From Mycobacterium sp. KBS0706 (GTDB lineage: Bacteria > Pseudomonadota > Alphaproteobacteria > DSM-16000 > Inquilinaceae), in NCBI RefSeq assembly GCF_005938675.2, contig NZ_VCCH02000043.1, forward strand, positions 1-64,000: DNA of 64,000 bases. Reading direction: 5' to 3'. Positions 36,664 through 46,530 of this stretch are shown here, in pieces (positions within the stretch are counted from its first letter, which is position 1; every line of letters starts with the position of its first letter). The notes under the pieces were generated by a model. The model did not search any database and was not told the origin of the DNA. It saw only the letters and a list, made by a program, of their open reading frames with translations. The position numbers and the translations under genes were made by a program.

Positions 36664-37860
36664 TCACGGGGTGACGATCGCCCGGAACTCGCGCACGAGG
36701 GCGGCTGCGAATTCCGGGTCGTTGATATGCAGCGGCAGCTCGATCAGCTGCCGGTCGGCGGTCTGCCGCAGGTCGCGGCGCAGGGCCTGGAACAGGGCCT
36801 CGTCCGCGGCCGGGTCGTGGAACGGCTGGCCCGGCGCGTCGATGGCCGAGACGCCGCCGAGCGGCAGCAGGAAGCGCACCGGCCCGGGGCACAGGTTGAG
36901 CCGCGCGGCGATCCAGGCGCCGATCGCCGCATTCTCCTCCAGCGTCGTCCGCATCAGCGTCACCTGGGCGTTGTGGACATGCAGGCGCCGGCCGCGGAAT
37001 TTCTCCGGCACCGTGTCCATCGCGCCGAAATTCACCATGTCGATGGCGCCGGTCGAGCCGACATAGGGCAGGCCGGTCCGGGCGATGGCGCCGAAGCGGT
37101 CCTCGCTGCAGGCGAAGACGCCGCCGACCAGGAAATCCGCGACCTCGGTGGTGGTGGCGTCGATCACGCCGCGCAGGAAGCCACCATCGGCCAGCTTCTC
37201 CATCGACTGGCCGCCGGTGCCGGTGGCGTGGAACACCAGGCAGTCATGGTCCTGCTCCAGCAGGCGGCGGATCTCGGTCACGCAGGGCGTGGTGACGCCG
37301 AACATGGTCATGCCGATCGCCGGCCGGTCGCCCGAGCCGGCAGGGGCCCGCCATGTCGCCATGCCGGCGACGGCATGGGCGGCATTGGCGATCACCCGAC
37401 GGCTGATGGCGTTCAGCCCGGCGATGTCGACCACCGAATGCATCATCGTCAGGTCCGTCGCCCCGACATAGGGCGCGACATTGCCCGAGGCGACGGTCGA
37501 CACCATCAGCTTCGGCAGACCGACCGGCAGGGCGCGCAGCGCCGCCGTCACCAGCGCCGTGTTGCCGGTGCCGCCCAGGCCCAGCACGGCGTCGATGTCA
37601 TCGCGCGTCGCCAGATAGCGCGTCAGCGCGGCCGCCATCGCCGTCACCGCAACGCCACGGTCGGTGGCGCCGAGCACCGCGGCGGCGCCGTCCGGATGAT
37701 GGCCGGCGACCTCGGCCGCGGTCACATCGGCCTCATCCCCGACGCTACGTGTGCCGACATCGACCAGCTGTGCCGCCACGCCGGCGGCCCGGATGCAGTC
37801 GCGGGCATAGGCCAGTTCCGCCGCCTTCGTGTCGCAGGTCCCGATCACCAGCACCGCCAT
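36664..37860 (-). CDS. Tm-1-like ATP-binding protein (UPF0261 family)
   Basis: A 398-residue protein starting [20 protein letters not shown], the hallmark of the UPF0261/Tm-1 N-terminal domain. It also has [18 protein letters not shown] and [19 protein letters not shown]. The plant homologue Tm-1 binds ATP. The start at 37860 has an AGGGAGGG ribosome binding site; the in-frame ATG further upstream does not. It is paired with the PEP-hydrolase-like gene and divergent from a GntR regulator. The biochemical role in bacteria is unclear. Confidence 0.88.
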   Translation of the reverse strand: MAVLVIGTCDTKAAELAYARDCIRAAGVAAQLVDVGTRSVGDEADVTAAEVAGHHPDGAAAVLGATDRGVAVTAMAAALTRYLATRDDIDAVLGLGGTGNTALVTAALRALPVGLPKLMVSTVASGNVAPYVGATDLTMMHSVVDIAGLNAISRRVIANAAHAVAGMATWRAPAGSGDRPAIGMTMFGVTTPCVTEIRRLLEQDHDCLVFHATGTGGQSMEKLADGGFLRGVIDATTTEVADFLVGGVFACSEDRFGAIARTGLPYVGSTGAIDMVNFGAMDTVPEKFRGRRLHVHNAQVTLMRTTLEENAAIGAWIAARLNLCPGPVRFLLPLGGVSAIDAPGQPFHDPAADEALFQALRRDLRQTADRQLIELPLHINDPEFAAALVREFRAIVTP

Positions 37861-37892
37861 GTCTTCCCTCCCTGTCTCCTGGCTTTCAAAAA

Positions 37893-37914
37893 GCATATTG
37901 CATATTGTGTATTC
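37893..37914. promoter_or_regulatory. AT-rich tandem heptamer in a divergent promoter
   Basis: CATATTG occurs twice head to tail (37894-37900 and 37901-37907), followed by TGTATTC, in the 80-bp gap between the Tm-1-like gene and the GntR gene. This is the only AT-rich patch there, so it is the likely binding site of the GntR regulator and overlaps both promoters. Confidence 0.45.
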
Positions 37915-37940
37915 TTCACAAGCCGGATAGGGTGCTGCCC

Positions 37941-38600
37941 ATGAGCGCTGAAAAACACCTCACCCTCCGCGAGCGGATCCGCGACGAGCTGGTCCGGATG
38001 ATCGTCAGCGGCGAGCTGCCGGCCGGGGCCGCGATCGACGAGAAGAAGCTGGTCGAGCGGCTGTCGACCAGCCGCACCCCGTTCCGCGAGGCGATCGGCA
38101 CGCTGGAGCGGGAAGGGCTGATCGAGATCCGCCCCTATCGCGGCTTCTTCGTGCGCCAGCTGTCGCGCAAGGATGTCGAGGACCTGTACGACCTGCGCGA
38201 GACGCTGGAGGCGATGGCCGCGAAGCGGGCCGTCGAGCGCGCGTCGGACGCCGACATCGACCGGCTGTCCGCGATGCTCGACCGCGCCGTCCAGGCGCTG
38301 CGGTCGGACGACATGGCCGCCTATGCCGCCGAGGACCGGCGCTTCCACGAATTCATCGCCGAGCTGTCGGACAACCACGCGCTGGTCGACACGCTGTCGC
38401 GCCTGGCGCTGCAGATCCAGATGTGCCGGGTGATCGCCAATCGCAGCCGGGATTTCGCCGAGCGCGCGGCGGATGAGCGCGACCGCATCCTCGGCGCCTT
38501 CCGCCAGCGCGACGCCGGGCTCGCCGCCCGGCTGATGGCCGAGCACATCGCCGATGTCCGCCAGTCGGTGATGGCGCAGCTGATGGCGGAGGCCGGCTGA
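37941..38600 (+). CDS. GntR-family regulator, FCD type
   Basis: A 219-residue regulator: winged helix ([20 protein letters not shown]), the strand-wing IRPYRGFFV, and a helical FCD domain with [17 protein letters not shown] and [13 protein letters not shown]. The start at 37941 has AGGGTG upstream. It is divergent from the Tm-1-like pair and 54 nt upstream of the CUT1 importer at 38655, so it may regulate either. The start is fixed by the family N-terminus. Confidence 0.9.
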   Translation: MSAEKHLTLRERIRDELVRMIVSGELPAGAAIDEKKLVERLSTSRTPFREAIGTLEREGLIEIRPYRGFFVRQLSRKDVEDLYDLRETLEAMAAKRAVERASDADIDRLSAMLDRAVQALRSDDMAAYAAEDRRFHEFIAELSDNHALVDTLSRLALQIQMCRVIANRSRDFAERAADERDRILGAFRQRDAGLAARLMAEHIADVRQSVMAQLMAEAG

Positions 38601-38654
38601 TCACCGGGCCGGCCCGCCAAGAGGTACGGCCCATCCAACAGGGAGGATCTGGGA

Positions 38655-39917
38655 ATGCTGAGACGTCTCGGCCTGGGGCTGGCTGTCGCCGCCGCCGGTA
38701 TCGCCGCGGGCTTCGCGCCGGCGAAAGCCGAAGTCCTCAAGATCTGGGGGCCGGAGCAGATCACCGACCCGGTGATCGCCGATCTCTGGAACGGCCTGAA
38801 GGCCGATTTCGAGACGGCCAATCCCGGCGTCACCGTGGAGTTCATGGTGCCGACCGGCACCATCTCGAACGGCGCCGTCCAGGCGGCGATCCAGTCCGAT
38901 GCCGGGCCCGACCTGGTGCTGACCAATTCCGGCGTTGGCCGGGTCGGCATCGTCGCCAAGGCCGGGCTGGTGGTGCCTCTGACCCGCTACTATGACGAGC
39001 GCGGCTGGAAGGCGCAGCTGTATCCCTGGCTGTACGACACGCTGAGGGGGCAGTTCGGCGGCGAGATCTACGAGATCCCGGACGGGCTCGACGTCATCGG
39101 CGTGTTCTACCACAAGGACATGTTCGCCGAGCACGGCTGGACCATGCCGCACAACTACGAGGGCTTCCTCAAGCTGCTCGGCGAGATCAAGCAGGCGGGC
39201 ATCCAGCCGCTGACCGTCGGCCCGCGCAACAACGCCAATGGCGGCCATCTGTTCGGCAACCTGCTGCAGGTGACGGCCGGCCGGCAGGTGGTCGGCGAGG
39301 TGCTGTCGGGCAAGCGGCCCTGGACCGATCCGGCCATGGTCAAGGGCGCGCAGCGCCTGGTCGACCTGGTCGCCTCGGATTATGTCCAGCCGCAGATGGT
39401 GGGCCTCGACCTCGACGCCGCCGCCCGGCTCTGGTTCACCAGGCGCGCGGCGATGATGGTGGCCGGCCCCTGGTTCACCAACAACGCCCGCAAGGCCGGC
39501 TTCGACATGGCCAATGCCGGCTATGCGACGATGCCGTCGGACATCGCCGGCGAATCCCTCGCCACCGGCGGCGTGGGCTGGAGCTGGATGCTGCCGAAGA
39601 CTTCGCGCCATCCCGACCTCGCCCTGAAATGGCTCGACTACATCCTGTCGGATGCGGTGATGACCCGGCGGGCCTCGCATGCCAGCAGCTGGATGGTCTA
39701 TCCGCGGGCCTTGTCCGGCCTGACGCCGAGCCAGCCGGTGCTGGCCAGCGTCTTCGCCGCAGCCGACAGGGGCGTCGGCTACAACCCCAGCGTCTACATG
39801 CCCGGCAACGTCCTCGAGGCCTATATGCAGGTCATCCAGGGCCTGATCGGCGGCCAGATCGGGGCCGAGGCGGGCATGGCGCAGATCGACGGCCAGATGC
39901 AGCAGGCGGCGAAGTGA
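38655..39917 (+). CDS. CUT1 extracellular sugar-binding protein, family 1
   Basis: A 420-residue periplasmic protein with a Sec signal peptide (MLRRLGLGLAVAAAGIAAG, cleaved near PAKAE). It shows the family-1 patterns FETANPGVTVEFMVP, IYEIPDGLDVIGVFYHKDMF and GGVGWSWMLPKTSRHPDLA. GGGAGGAT lies upstream. It is the first gene of a second CUT1 importer, unrelated in detail to the one at 21943. The MalF-type permease gene starts inside its stop codon (GTGA). Confidence 0.92.
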   Translation: MLRRLGLGLAVAAAGIAAGFAPAKAEVLKIWGPEQITDPVIADLWNGLKADFETANPGVTVEFMVPTGTISNGAVQAAIQSDAGPDLVLTNSGVGRVGIVAKAGLVVPLTRYYDERGWKAQLYPWLYDTLRGQFGGEIYEIPDGLDVIGVFYHKDMFAEHGWTMPHNYEGFLKLLGEIKQAGIQPLTVGPRNNANGGHLFGNLLQVTAGRQVVGEVLSGKRPWTDPAMVKGAQRLVDLVASDYVQPQMVGLDLDAAARLWFTRRAAMMVAGPWFTNNARKAGFDMANAGYATMPSDIAGESLATGGVGWSWMLPKTSRHPDLALKWLDYILSDAVMTRRASHASSWMVYPRALSGLTPSQPVLASVFAAADRGVGYNPSVYMPGNVLEAYMQVIQGLIGGQIGAEAGMAQIDGQMQQAAK

Positions 39918-40855
39918 CGGTGCTGCCCGATAGCGCGGCGCGGCGGGTGCGAGGCGGGCGGCGGTTTCTGACCAAGACCGCCCGGCCGGGCGGGGAGGGG
40001 CTGCGGGCCGCCATCCCCTTCCTGCTGCCCGCAGTCGGCCTCTACGCCCTGTTCACCCTGCTGCCGATCGCCGACACGCTGCGCCTCAGCGTCACCGCGG
40101 CGGACACCGGTGCCGGAGCGGCCGCGGGCGGAGGCTTGCAGAACTACGCCCGGTTGGCCGGCGACCCGATCTTCTGGCAGGCGCTGCGCCAGACATTGGT
40201 CTGGCTGGTGCTGCACCTGGTCTTCGCCGGGGGCTTGGGCTTCGCCCTGGCCCTCGCGATCTCCGGGCTCAAGGCCGGGCGGATCTTCTACCGCTGCGCC
40301 TTCTTCCTGCCGCATGTGGTGTCGCTGGCGGTGGTCGGTGTGATCTGGAGCAAGATCTACGACCCCTATTTCGGCCTGATCAACGGCGCCTTCTACACCC
40401 TCGGCCTCGACAGCCTGGCCCGGGGCTGGCTGTCGGAGCCGTTCCTGGTGCTGTTCTCGATCAACATCGCCAGCAGCTGGCAGGGCTTCGGCCTGTACAT
40501 GCTGCTGTTCATCGCCGGGCTGCAGGGCATCGACCGCACCCTTTACGACGCGGCGGAGGTGGACGGTGCCACCGCGGTCCAGAAGCTGCGCCACGTCACC
40601 ATCCCGGGGCTGCGCGAGGTCATGACCTTCGTCGCCTCGCTGGCCCTGATCAACGGGCTGAAGGGCTTCGCCACGATCTGGGTGATGACCCAGGGCGGGC
40701 CGTTCTACCGCAGCGAGCTGCTGACCACCTACATCTACAAGCTGGCCTTCCAGCTGCAGGACCATGGCCGCGCCGCGGCGCTGTGCGTCGTGCTCAGCCT
40801 GATGGCGATCGCCATCACCGTCGGCTTCAACCGCTGGCGGGAGCGGGTGCGATGA
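39914..40855 (+). CDS. CUT1 sugar ABC transporter permease, MalF type
   Basis: A 313-residue permease. The GTG at 39914 overlaps the binding-protein stop by 4 nt, and another in-frame GTG follows at 39920; the frame is open upstream but only as a shadow. The first helix is around AIPFLLPAVGLYALFTLLP. The EAA loop is TLYDAAEVDGATAVQKLRHV. The MalG-type gene overlaps its stop (ATGA). Confidence 0.9.
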   Translation: MTVLPDSAARRVRGGRRFLTKTARPGGEGLRAAIPFLLPAVGLYALFTLLPIADTLRLSVTAADTGAGAAAGGGLQNYARLAGDPIFWQALRQTLVWLVLHLVFAGGLGFALALAISGLKAGRIFYRCAFFLPHVVSLAVVGVIWSKIYDPYFGLINGAFYTLGLDSLARGWLSEPFLVLFSINIASSWQGFGLYMLLFIAGLQGIDRTLYDAAEVDGATAVQKLRHVTIPGLREVMTFVASLALINGLKGFATIWVMTQGGPFYRSELLTTYIYKLAFQLQDHGRAAALCVVLSLMAIAITVGFNRWRERVR

Positions 40856-41682
40856 GCGCCCGCCGCCGCTCCGACCGCTGGCGGGCGCTCGGCCTGCTGC
40901 CGCCGCTCGCCTTCCTGCTGGGGCCGTTCCTGTGGCTGCTCGCCTCCAGCCTGAAGACCGAGGCCGAGATCGCGACCGCCGATCCCTTCTCCGCGCCGGA
41001 CCGGCTGATGTGGGCGAACTATGTCGACGCCTGGCGGATCGGGTCGTTCGGCGAGCTGATCCTGAACAGCCTGGCCAATGTCGCGGCGGTCGTGGTGCTG
41101 ATGATCCTGGTCTGCGCCCCCGCCGGCTACGCCTTCGCCAAGATGCGGTTCCGCGGCGGCGAGGCGCTGTTCTACCTCCTGATCCTCGGCCTGACCGTGC
41201 CGATCCAGGCGATCGTCATTCCGCTGTACCAGCTGCTCTCCGGCCTCGGGCTGCTCGACAGCCTCACGGGCATCACCCTGGCCCAGGTCGGCAACGGCAT
41301 CCCCTTCGGCGTCTTCCTGATGCGCAACTTCTTCCGCAACGTGCCGCATGAGCTCTTGGAGGCGGCGCGGGTCGACGGCTGCGGCCACGGCCGCATCCTG
41401 CTGCGGATCTTCCTGCCGATCTCGGCCCCCGCCGTCCTGGCCCTGGTCGTGATCAGCGCGCTCGGCACCTGGAACGACTTCTTCCTGCCGCTGGTGGTGC
41501 TGATCTCGCCCGAGGTGCAGACCCTGCCACTCGGCCTGGTCCGCTTCGCCGGGACCTATTCGACCGATCACCGCCTGGTTTTCGCCGGCACGGTGATCTC
41601 CTTCCTGCCGATCGTACTCCTCTACATCGCCACCCAGCGCCGCTTCACCGAAGGGCTGACCCAGGGTGCCCTCAAGGGATGA
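40852..41682 (+). CDS. CUT1 sugar ABC transporter permease, MalG type
   Basis: A 276-residue permease beginning MSARRRSDRWRALGLLPPLA. The EAA loop is ELLEAARVDGCGHGRILLRI and the C-terminus FTEGLTQGALKG is the MalG signature. The start overlaps the MalF-type stop by 4 nt. As with the other CUT1 system here, no ATPase gene is present, so a shared ATPase must energise it. Confidence 0.92.
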   Translation: MSARRRSDRWRALGLLPPLAFLLGPFLWLLASSLKTEAEIATADPFSAPDRLMWANYVDAWRIGSFGELILNSLANVAAVVVLMILVCAPAGYAFAKMRFRGGEALFYLLILGLTVPIQAIVIPLYQLLSGLGLLDSLTGITLAQVGNGIPFGVFLMRNFFRNVPHELLEAARVDGCGHGRILLRIFLPISAPAVLALVVISALGTWNDFFLPLVVLISPEVQTLPLGLVRFAGTYSTDHRLVFAGTVISFLPIVLLYIATQRRFTEGLTQGALKG

Positions 41683-41686
41683 CCGC

Positions 41687-42760
41687 ATGACCATCACCTA
41701 CAACTTCGAATATGAGCGGCGCCTCAAGGCCTGCTTCATCGGCGCCGGCGGCCATTCCTACCGCAACATCTACCCGTCGCTGCGCTACGCCCCGGTCGAT
41801 CTCGCCGCAATCTGCGACGTCGATGGCGGCCGGGCGGCGGACTACGCCCGGCTGTTCGGGGCCGGCCGCAGCTACACCGACCATCGCGAGATGCTGGCGA
41901 CCGAGAAGCCGGAGGTGGTGTTCATCGTCACCAGCTACCATCCGGACGGGCGGGTGCAGGCGACCGACCTGGCGCAGGACGTGCTGGCCGCCGGCGCCCA
42001 TGTCTGGATGGAGAAGCCGACCGCCGCCAGCCTGGCCGAGGTGCGCGACCTGGAGGCGGCGAGCGAACGGCATGGCCGCTTCGTCATGACCGGGCTGAAG
42101 AAGGTCTTCTTCCCGACCATCGAGAAGCTGAAATCGATCATCGACAGCCCGGAATTCGGCCGGGTCTCCTCGATCGCCGTGCGCTACCCGCAGGCGCTGC
42201 CGCCCCCGGAGCAACGGGGCGACCTGGTGGCGATGCGCAGCTTCCTCGACCACATCTACCATCCGGCCGCGATCCTCCTGCACCTGATGGGGCCGGTCGA
42301 CCGGATGAGCTATGAGTGGGAGCCGGCGAACGGCGCCGCCGTTGTGTCGCTGCGGTTCAAGGGCGGCGCCATCGGCAGCCTGCATTTCGCCGCCGGCCAG
42401 TCCGGCACCAGCCCGCTGGAGCGGGTCGAGGTGATCGGCGACCGCGCCAATGCGGTGGTCGAGAACGGCGTCCGGCTGACCTACTACCGGCGGGCGGCGC
42501 TGCCCGCCTATGGCCGTGCCGCGTCCTTCATCCAGGGCGACCACGAGGCCCCGATCGTGTGGGAGCCGGAATGCTCGCTGGGCCAGCTCTACAACAACAA
42601 TCTCTTCTATCTCGGCTATGTGCCGGAGATCCTGCATTTCTGCGACAGCGTCCTGGCCGGCACGCCGCCGACCAAGGGCACGCTGCAGGACGCCGGCCAG
42701 ATCATGGCCCTGTTCGAAGTCTTCCAGCGCACGCCGGCGGGCGTGACCGTCAGCCTCTGA
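41687..42760 (+). CDS. Gfo/Idh/MocA-family oxidoreductase
   Basis: A 357-residue dehydrogenase-type protein: Rossmann motif ACFIGAGGHSYRN, LAAICDVDGGR and signature EKP at 109-111. The active-site region reads FLDHIYHPAAILLHLMG. The N-terminus begins MTITYNFEYERRLKA, about ten residues longer than usual. The ATG at 41687 has AAGGGA upstream and begins 5 nt after the permease stop. A cupin gene follows, so the pair probably processes the sugar imported by this operon. Confidence 0.9.
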   Translation: MTITYNFEYERRLKACFIGAGGHSYRNIYPSLRYAPVDLAAICDVDGGRAADYARLFGAGRSYTDHREMLATEKPEVVFIVTSYHPDGRVQATDLAQDVLAAGAHVWMEKPTAASLAEVRDLEAASERHGRFVMTGLKKVFFPTIEKLKSIIDSPEFGRVSSIAVRYPQALPPPEQRGDLVAMRSFLDHIYHPAAILLHLMGPVDRMSYEWEPANGAAVVSLRFKGGAIGSLHFAAGQSGTSPLERVEVIGDRANAVVENGVRLTYYRRAALPAYGRAASFIQGDHEAPIVWEPECSLGQLYNNNLFYLGYVPEILHFCDSVLAGTPPTKGTLQDAGQIMALFEVFQRTPAGVTVSL

Positions 42761-42783
42761 TCCCGATCGCGGAGTACGACCCT

Positions 42784-43164
42784 ATGACCACCCATCCCTG
42801 CGTGGCCGACGCCGCCCGCCGCGAGACCGCGATCCTCGACTGGGGTCGGCTCGACTGGCTGGTGACCGGCGCCGCCATGCCCGGCGCCGAGCTGACCTTC
42901 GGCCTGGTGACGATCAAGCCCGGCGAGCGCAACCCGCTGCACTCGCACCCGAATTGCGAGGAGGTTCTGTACGTCGTCTCCGGCCGCTGCGAGCACCGGC
43001 TGGGCGACGAGATCCTGGCGCTCGAGCCCGGCTGCGCCATACGCATCCCGCGCGGCGTGCCGCACTGGGCGCGCTGCGTCGGCGAACAGCCTCTGCAGGC
43101 GATCATCGCCTTCTCCTCCGGCGACCGGCGGGCCGACATGCACGAGGAGCAGGGAGTGGCCTGA
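42784..43164 (+). CDS. Cupin-domain protein
   Basis: A 126-residue single-domain cupin. Motif 1 is LHSHPNCEEVLYVVSG (His53, His55, Glu59 or Glu60) and motif 2 is IRIPRGVPHWAR, together giving a complete metal site. Small cupins near sugar operons are often isomerases, lyases or auxiliary proteins. It is the last gene of the operon; the convergent LacI gene ends one base away (43166). Confidence 0.88.
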   Translation: MTTHPCVADAARRETAILDWGRLDWLVTGAAMPGAELTFGLVTIKPGERNPLHSHPNCEEVLYVVSGRCEHRLGDEILALEPGCAIRIPRGVPHWARCVGEQPLQAIIAFSSGDRRADMHEEQGVA

Positions 43165-43165
43165 T

Positions 43166-44200
43166 TTACGGACGCCGGGTCAGGAAGCGCGAGGATTCCC
43201 GGACCACGATGTTGACCGGGACGGCGACGTCCTTCGGCTCGGCCCGGTCTTCCTCCATCAGGTGCACCAGCTCGGACACCGCGATCTCGGCGCGGTCGCG
43301 CACCCGGATGTCGATCGTGGTCAGCGACGGGATGCTGTAGGCGCCATCCAGCATGTTGTCGACGCTGACCAGGATCAGGTCGCCCGGCACCTTCACGCCG
43401 CGCTCATGCAGCAGGCGCAGCGCCCCAATGGCGGCGTTGTCGCTGGCCACGAACAGGCCGTCGACGCGGTCGTTGCGGGCCAGGACCGCGCCCATCGCGG
43501 CATAGCCGCCATCGAAGGTCCAGCTGTTCGCCGCCTCGGTCAGGATGCCGTCGCGCGGCTGGCCCAGCGCGGCGACGGCATCCAGGAACGCCTTCTGCCG
43601 CGCGGTGCTGACGGTGGCGTCCTGCGGGCCCGCGATCATGGCGATGCTGCGGGCGCCGGCGCTGACCAGATGGGTCGCGGCCAGCCGGCCGACCTGGCCC
43701 TCGTCGACCAGCACATAGAAGCCGCGCTTGCGCCGCAGGTCGATGCAGAACGACCCGCGGCCGTGATGCTGCGGGTCAGGGATGCCCAGCTGGTCCAGGA
43801 TCGCGGTGTAGGTCTCGCCATGCGGGCTGTAGAAGATCGCCCCGTCGACCTGGCCCTCGACGATCAGCCGGGTGCAGTGCTGCCGCACCGCCGACCCGCC
43901 CTCCGAGGCGGTGACGATGGCGTTGTAGCCGAAGCCGGCCATGGCGCGGTGCGCCGCCGACAGCCATTCCGGGATGATCGGCCAGTCGAGATGGTTCAGC
44001 ACCAGCGCGATGGTACCGGTCTGGCGGCCCCCGGCGCGGCCACGGTCGGCGACATTGACCTGCAGCGCCTCGGCCGCCGCCTCGACCCTCCGCCGCATCT
44101 CCTCGCTGACCGGCCCGCGGCCGGTGATCACCCGCGACACCGTCGCGGTGGAGACGCCGGCGGCCTGGGCGATGTCGAAAAGCGTGACGCGGTCGGTCAT
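43166..44200 (-). CDS. LacI-family transcriptional regulator
   Basis: A 344-residue LacI/GalR regulator with helix-turn-helix LFDIAQAAGVSTATVSRVIT near the N-terminus and a sugar-binding-like effector domain (LVSVDNMLDGAYSIPSLTTI). The start at 44200 matches the family N-terminus (MTDRVTLFDI). It is divergent from the isomerase/oxidoreductase/family-5 transporter operon starting at 44421, with a palindrome between them at 44267-44281, so it is the likely repressor of that operon. It could also act on the convergent cupin operon. Confidence 0.9.
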   Translation of the reverse strand: MTDRVTLFDIAQAAGVSTATVSRVITGRGPVSEEMRRRVEAAAEALQVNVADRGRAGGRQTGTIALVLNHLDWPIIPEWLSAAHRAMAGFGYNAIVTASEGGSAVRQHCTRLIVEGQVDGAIFYSPHGETYTAILDQLGIPDPQHHGRGSFCIDLRRKRGFYVLVDEGQVGRLAATHLVSAGARSIAMIAGPQDATVSTARQKAFLDAVAALGQPRDGILTEAANSWTFDGGYAAMGAVLARNDRVDGLFVASDNAAIGALRLLHERGVKVPGDLILVSVDNMLDGAYSIPSLTTIDIRVRDRAEIAVSELVHLMEEDRAEPKDVAVPVNIVVRESSRFLTRRP

Positions 44201-44266
44201 TCCTGAGTCCAGAGGGGCGAAAGCCTGCCGCACCAGATCATGGAAGCCCCGGTTCCTGCAAGCTTT

Positions 44267-44281
44267 CTGCAACGCTTGCAG
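44267..44281. promoter_or_regulatory. LacI-type operator candidate
   Basis: CTGCAA-CGC-TTGCAG, 6-bp inverted arms around a 3-bp CG-containing centre, with a partial copy just before it (CTGCAAGCTTTCTGCA). A perfect 10-bp palindrome TTTCATGAAA lies downstream at 44372-44381, about 40 bp before the isomerase ATG. The region is the 220-bp gap between the LacI gene and the operon at 44421. Confidence 0.6.
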
Positions 44282-44420
44282 CAGCGCGTCTCGCGAAAAG
44301 CTACAGCTACGCGAGAATCCGGTTGACGGCAAATCGGACTCGCGGCAGCGTTGTGAAAATCTTGCAGTTCGTTTCATGAAATTGCAGCGCCGGCTGCGGC
44401 AGGCGTCGGAAGGGGAGGGC

Positions 44421-45371
44421 ATGATGAAGCTCGGCCTGTACAGCGTGTCCTATGCCGGCATCTGGTACCGCGGCGAGGCGCTGTCGCTGCCCGACCTGAT
44501 CCGCAAGGCGCGGCAGCTCGGCTTCGCCGGCATCGAGCTCGATGGCAAGCGGCCGCATGGCAACCCGATGGATCTCGACGCCGCGGCGCGGCAGGAGATC
44601 CGGCGGGTCGCGGCGGGGGAGGGGATCGAGATCGCCGCCGTCGCCTCCAACAACGACTTCACCACCCCGGTGCCGGACCATCTCGAGCCGCAGATCCTGA
44701 TGGTGCGCGAGCAGATCCGCCTGACCGCCGATCTGGGGTCGAAGATCCTGCGCGTGTTCCTGGCCTGGCCCGGCGTCACCACCCGTGCCGACGGCCTGGC
44801 CCATTACGACGTGGCCCGGCGGCGCTGGGAGGAGATCTGGCGCGACACCACGCGGCTGGAGATCTGGCAGCAGGCCCGCGCCGCCTTCCGCGAGCTGGCC
44901 CGCTTCGCCGAGGGCCAGGGCGTGGTGCTGGCGCTGCAGAATCACGGGCCGGTGATCCGCCACCACCAGGATGTGATCGACATGGTGCGCGAGGTCGGCT
45001 CGCCGGCCTTCATGGCCTGCCTCGACGCGCCGCTGATGACCCGGCAGGACGACGACTACATGCGCCAGGCCTGCCTCGCCGGCCGCGGCCTGCAGGTGCA
45101 TTCGCACGCCTCGGGCGAGTTCAAGCGCGACGCCAAGGGCCGGGTGGTGCAGTACCCGTACCGCTTCGGCGAGGACGTGCCGAACTATCCGGCCTTCGTC
45201 CGGGCGATGAAGGAGATCGGCTATGATGGCTATGTGTGCTTCGAATACTGCCACCTGGCGCTGAACGAGCGGAACGAGATCCAGGGCCGCGACTTCGTCG
45301 ACTCCCAGGCCGTTCTGTTCCTCGAATATTTCGGCGAGTTGCTGCGCCAGGCCGAGCGCGCCGCCGCCTGA
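44421..45371 (+). CDS. Sugar phosphate isomerase/epimerase-like TIM-barrel protein
   Basis: A 316-residue xylose-isomerase-like TIM barrel: GLYSVSYAGIWYRGEALSLP, GFAGIELDGKRPHG, ALQNHGPVIRHHQDV (metal/His region), LQVHSHASGEFKRD and DGYVCFEYCH at the final glutamate. GGGGAGG precedes the ATG at 44421; an alternative ATG is the second codon. It is the first gene of the operon under the divergent LacI regulator. Likely an isomerase or epimerase of the compound brought in by the downstream family-5 importer. Confidence 0.87.
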   Translation: MMKLGLYSVSYAGIWYRGEALSLPDLIRKARQLGFAGIELDGKRPHGNPMDLDAAARQEIRRVAAGEGIEIAAVASNNDFTTPVPDHLEPQILMVREQIRLTADLGSKILRVFLAWPGVTTRADGLAHYDVARRRWEEIWRDTTRLEIWQQARAAFRELARFAEGQGVVLALQNHGPVIRHHQDVIDMVREVGSPAFMACLDAPLMTRQDDDYMRQACLAGRGLQVHSHASGEFKRDAKGRVVQYPYRFGEDVPNYPAFVRAMKEIGYDGYVCFEYCHLALNERNEIQGRDFVDSQAVLFLEYFGELLRQAERAAA

Positions 45372-45397
45372 TCCTTGCTGTCGAACGGAGAGATGCC

Positions 45398-46516
45398 GTG
45401 ACCGATCGCGTTCTGCGTGCCGGGATCCTGGGGGCGGGGACCATCGCCACCGCCTCGGGCGGCTTCCTGCCCGGGATGACGCTGATCCCCGAGCTGGTCG
45501 CCACGGTCGCGATCGCCGACCCGGTGCCCGGCCGCGCGGCCCACGTGGCGCGCGACCACGGCATCCCGCACGCCCATGAATCGCTGGACGAGATGCTGGA
45601 GCGGACGGATCTCGACCTGGTCGTGAACCTGACGCCGATCCCGCTGCATTACGCGACCTCGAAGCGGATCCTGGAGACCGGCAAGCACCTGGTGCTGGAG
45701 AAGCCGCTGGCGAGCACGCTGGAGGAGGCGGACGAGCTGGTCGAGATCGCGACAGCGCGGGGCCTGAAATGCGTCGTCGCCCCGCCCAACCTGCTGTACC
45801 AGAACCGGGTCGAGGCCAAGCGCCTGATCGCCGAGGGCGCGATCGGCAAGCCCTGCTTCGCCCGGGTCCGCGGCTCGCATGGCGGGCCGGCCTCCGGCGC
45901 CTGGCCGCTGGACCCGACCTGGTTCTACCAGAAGGGCTCCGGCCCGCTGCTCGACATGGGCGTCTACGGCATCCACGACATCACCGGGCTGCTCGGCCCA
46001 GCCAAGCGGGTGGTTGCCTTCTCCGGCATCACCGAGCCGCTGCGCAAGGTTCGCGCCGGCCCCTTCGCCGGCTTGGACATCGAGGTCACGGCCGACGACA
46101 ACACGCTGATGATGCTCGATTTCGGCGGGTCGACCTTTGCCGTGGTCGACGGCAGCTACAACGTCAACGCCGCCCGCAGCCCGCATGTCGAGATCTTCGG
46201 CCGGGCCGGGACGCTGAACCTCTACAACTATCACTCCAACCCGGCGCTGCCGCCGCTGGAGCTGTTCCGCCTCGGCGCCGCCCCGGCGGAGGATGGCTGG
46301 ACCATGCCCAAGCCGGATCCGGCCGAGGGCGACCTGGACGACCAGTGGCAGCGGCTGAAGCGCGCCATCCTGGTCAAGCACCTGGCGGAATGTGTGCGCG
46401 ACGGCACCCAGCCAGTGCTCAGCGCCGAACACGCCCGCCATGCACTCGAGATCATGGTGCGCAGCATCGACTCCGCCCGCACCGGCGCGGCGGTGGAGCT
46501 GCGCACGACCTTCTGA
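45398..46516 (+). CDS. Gfo/Idh/MocA-family oxidoreductase
   Basis: A 372-residue dehydrogenase-type protein. The start is GTG 45398 with GGAGAG upstream; the longer open frame overlaps the isomerase and is not coding. It has the Rossmann motif AGILGAGTIATA, LVLEKPLAST (EKP 101-103) and the active-site region LLDMGVYGIHDITGLLG. Between two isomerase genes in one operon, it fits an oxidation-epimerisation-reduction scheme for an uncommon sugar. Confidence 0.9.
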   Translation: MTDRVLRAGILGAGTIATASGGFLPGMTLIPELVATVAIADPVPGRAAHVARDHGIPHAHESLDEMLERTDLDLVVNLTPIPLHYATSKRILETGKHLVLEKPLASTLEEADELVEIATARGLKCVVAPPNLLYQNRVEAKRLIAEGAIGKPCFARVRGSHGGPASGAWPLDPTWFYQKGSGPLLDMGVYGIHDITGLLGPAKRVVAFSGITEPLRKVRAGPFAGLDIEVTADDNTLMMLDFGGSTFAVVDGSYNVNAARSPHVEIFGRAGTLNLYNYHSNPALPPLELFRLGAAPAEDGWTMPKPDPAEGDLDDQWQRLKRAILVKHLAECVRDGTQPVLSAEHARHALEIMVRSIDSARTGAAVELRTTF

Positions 46517-46530
46517 CGGAGAGGACACCG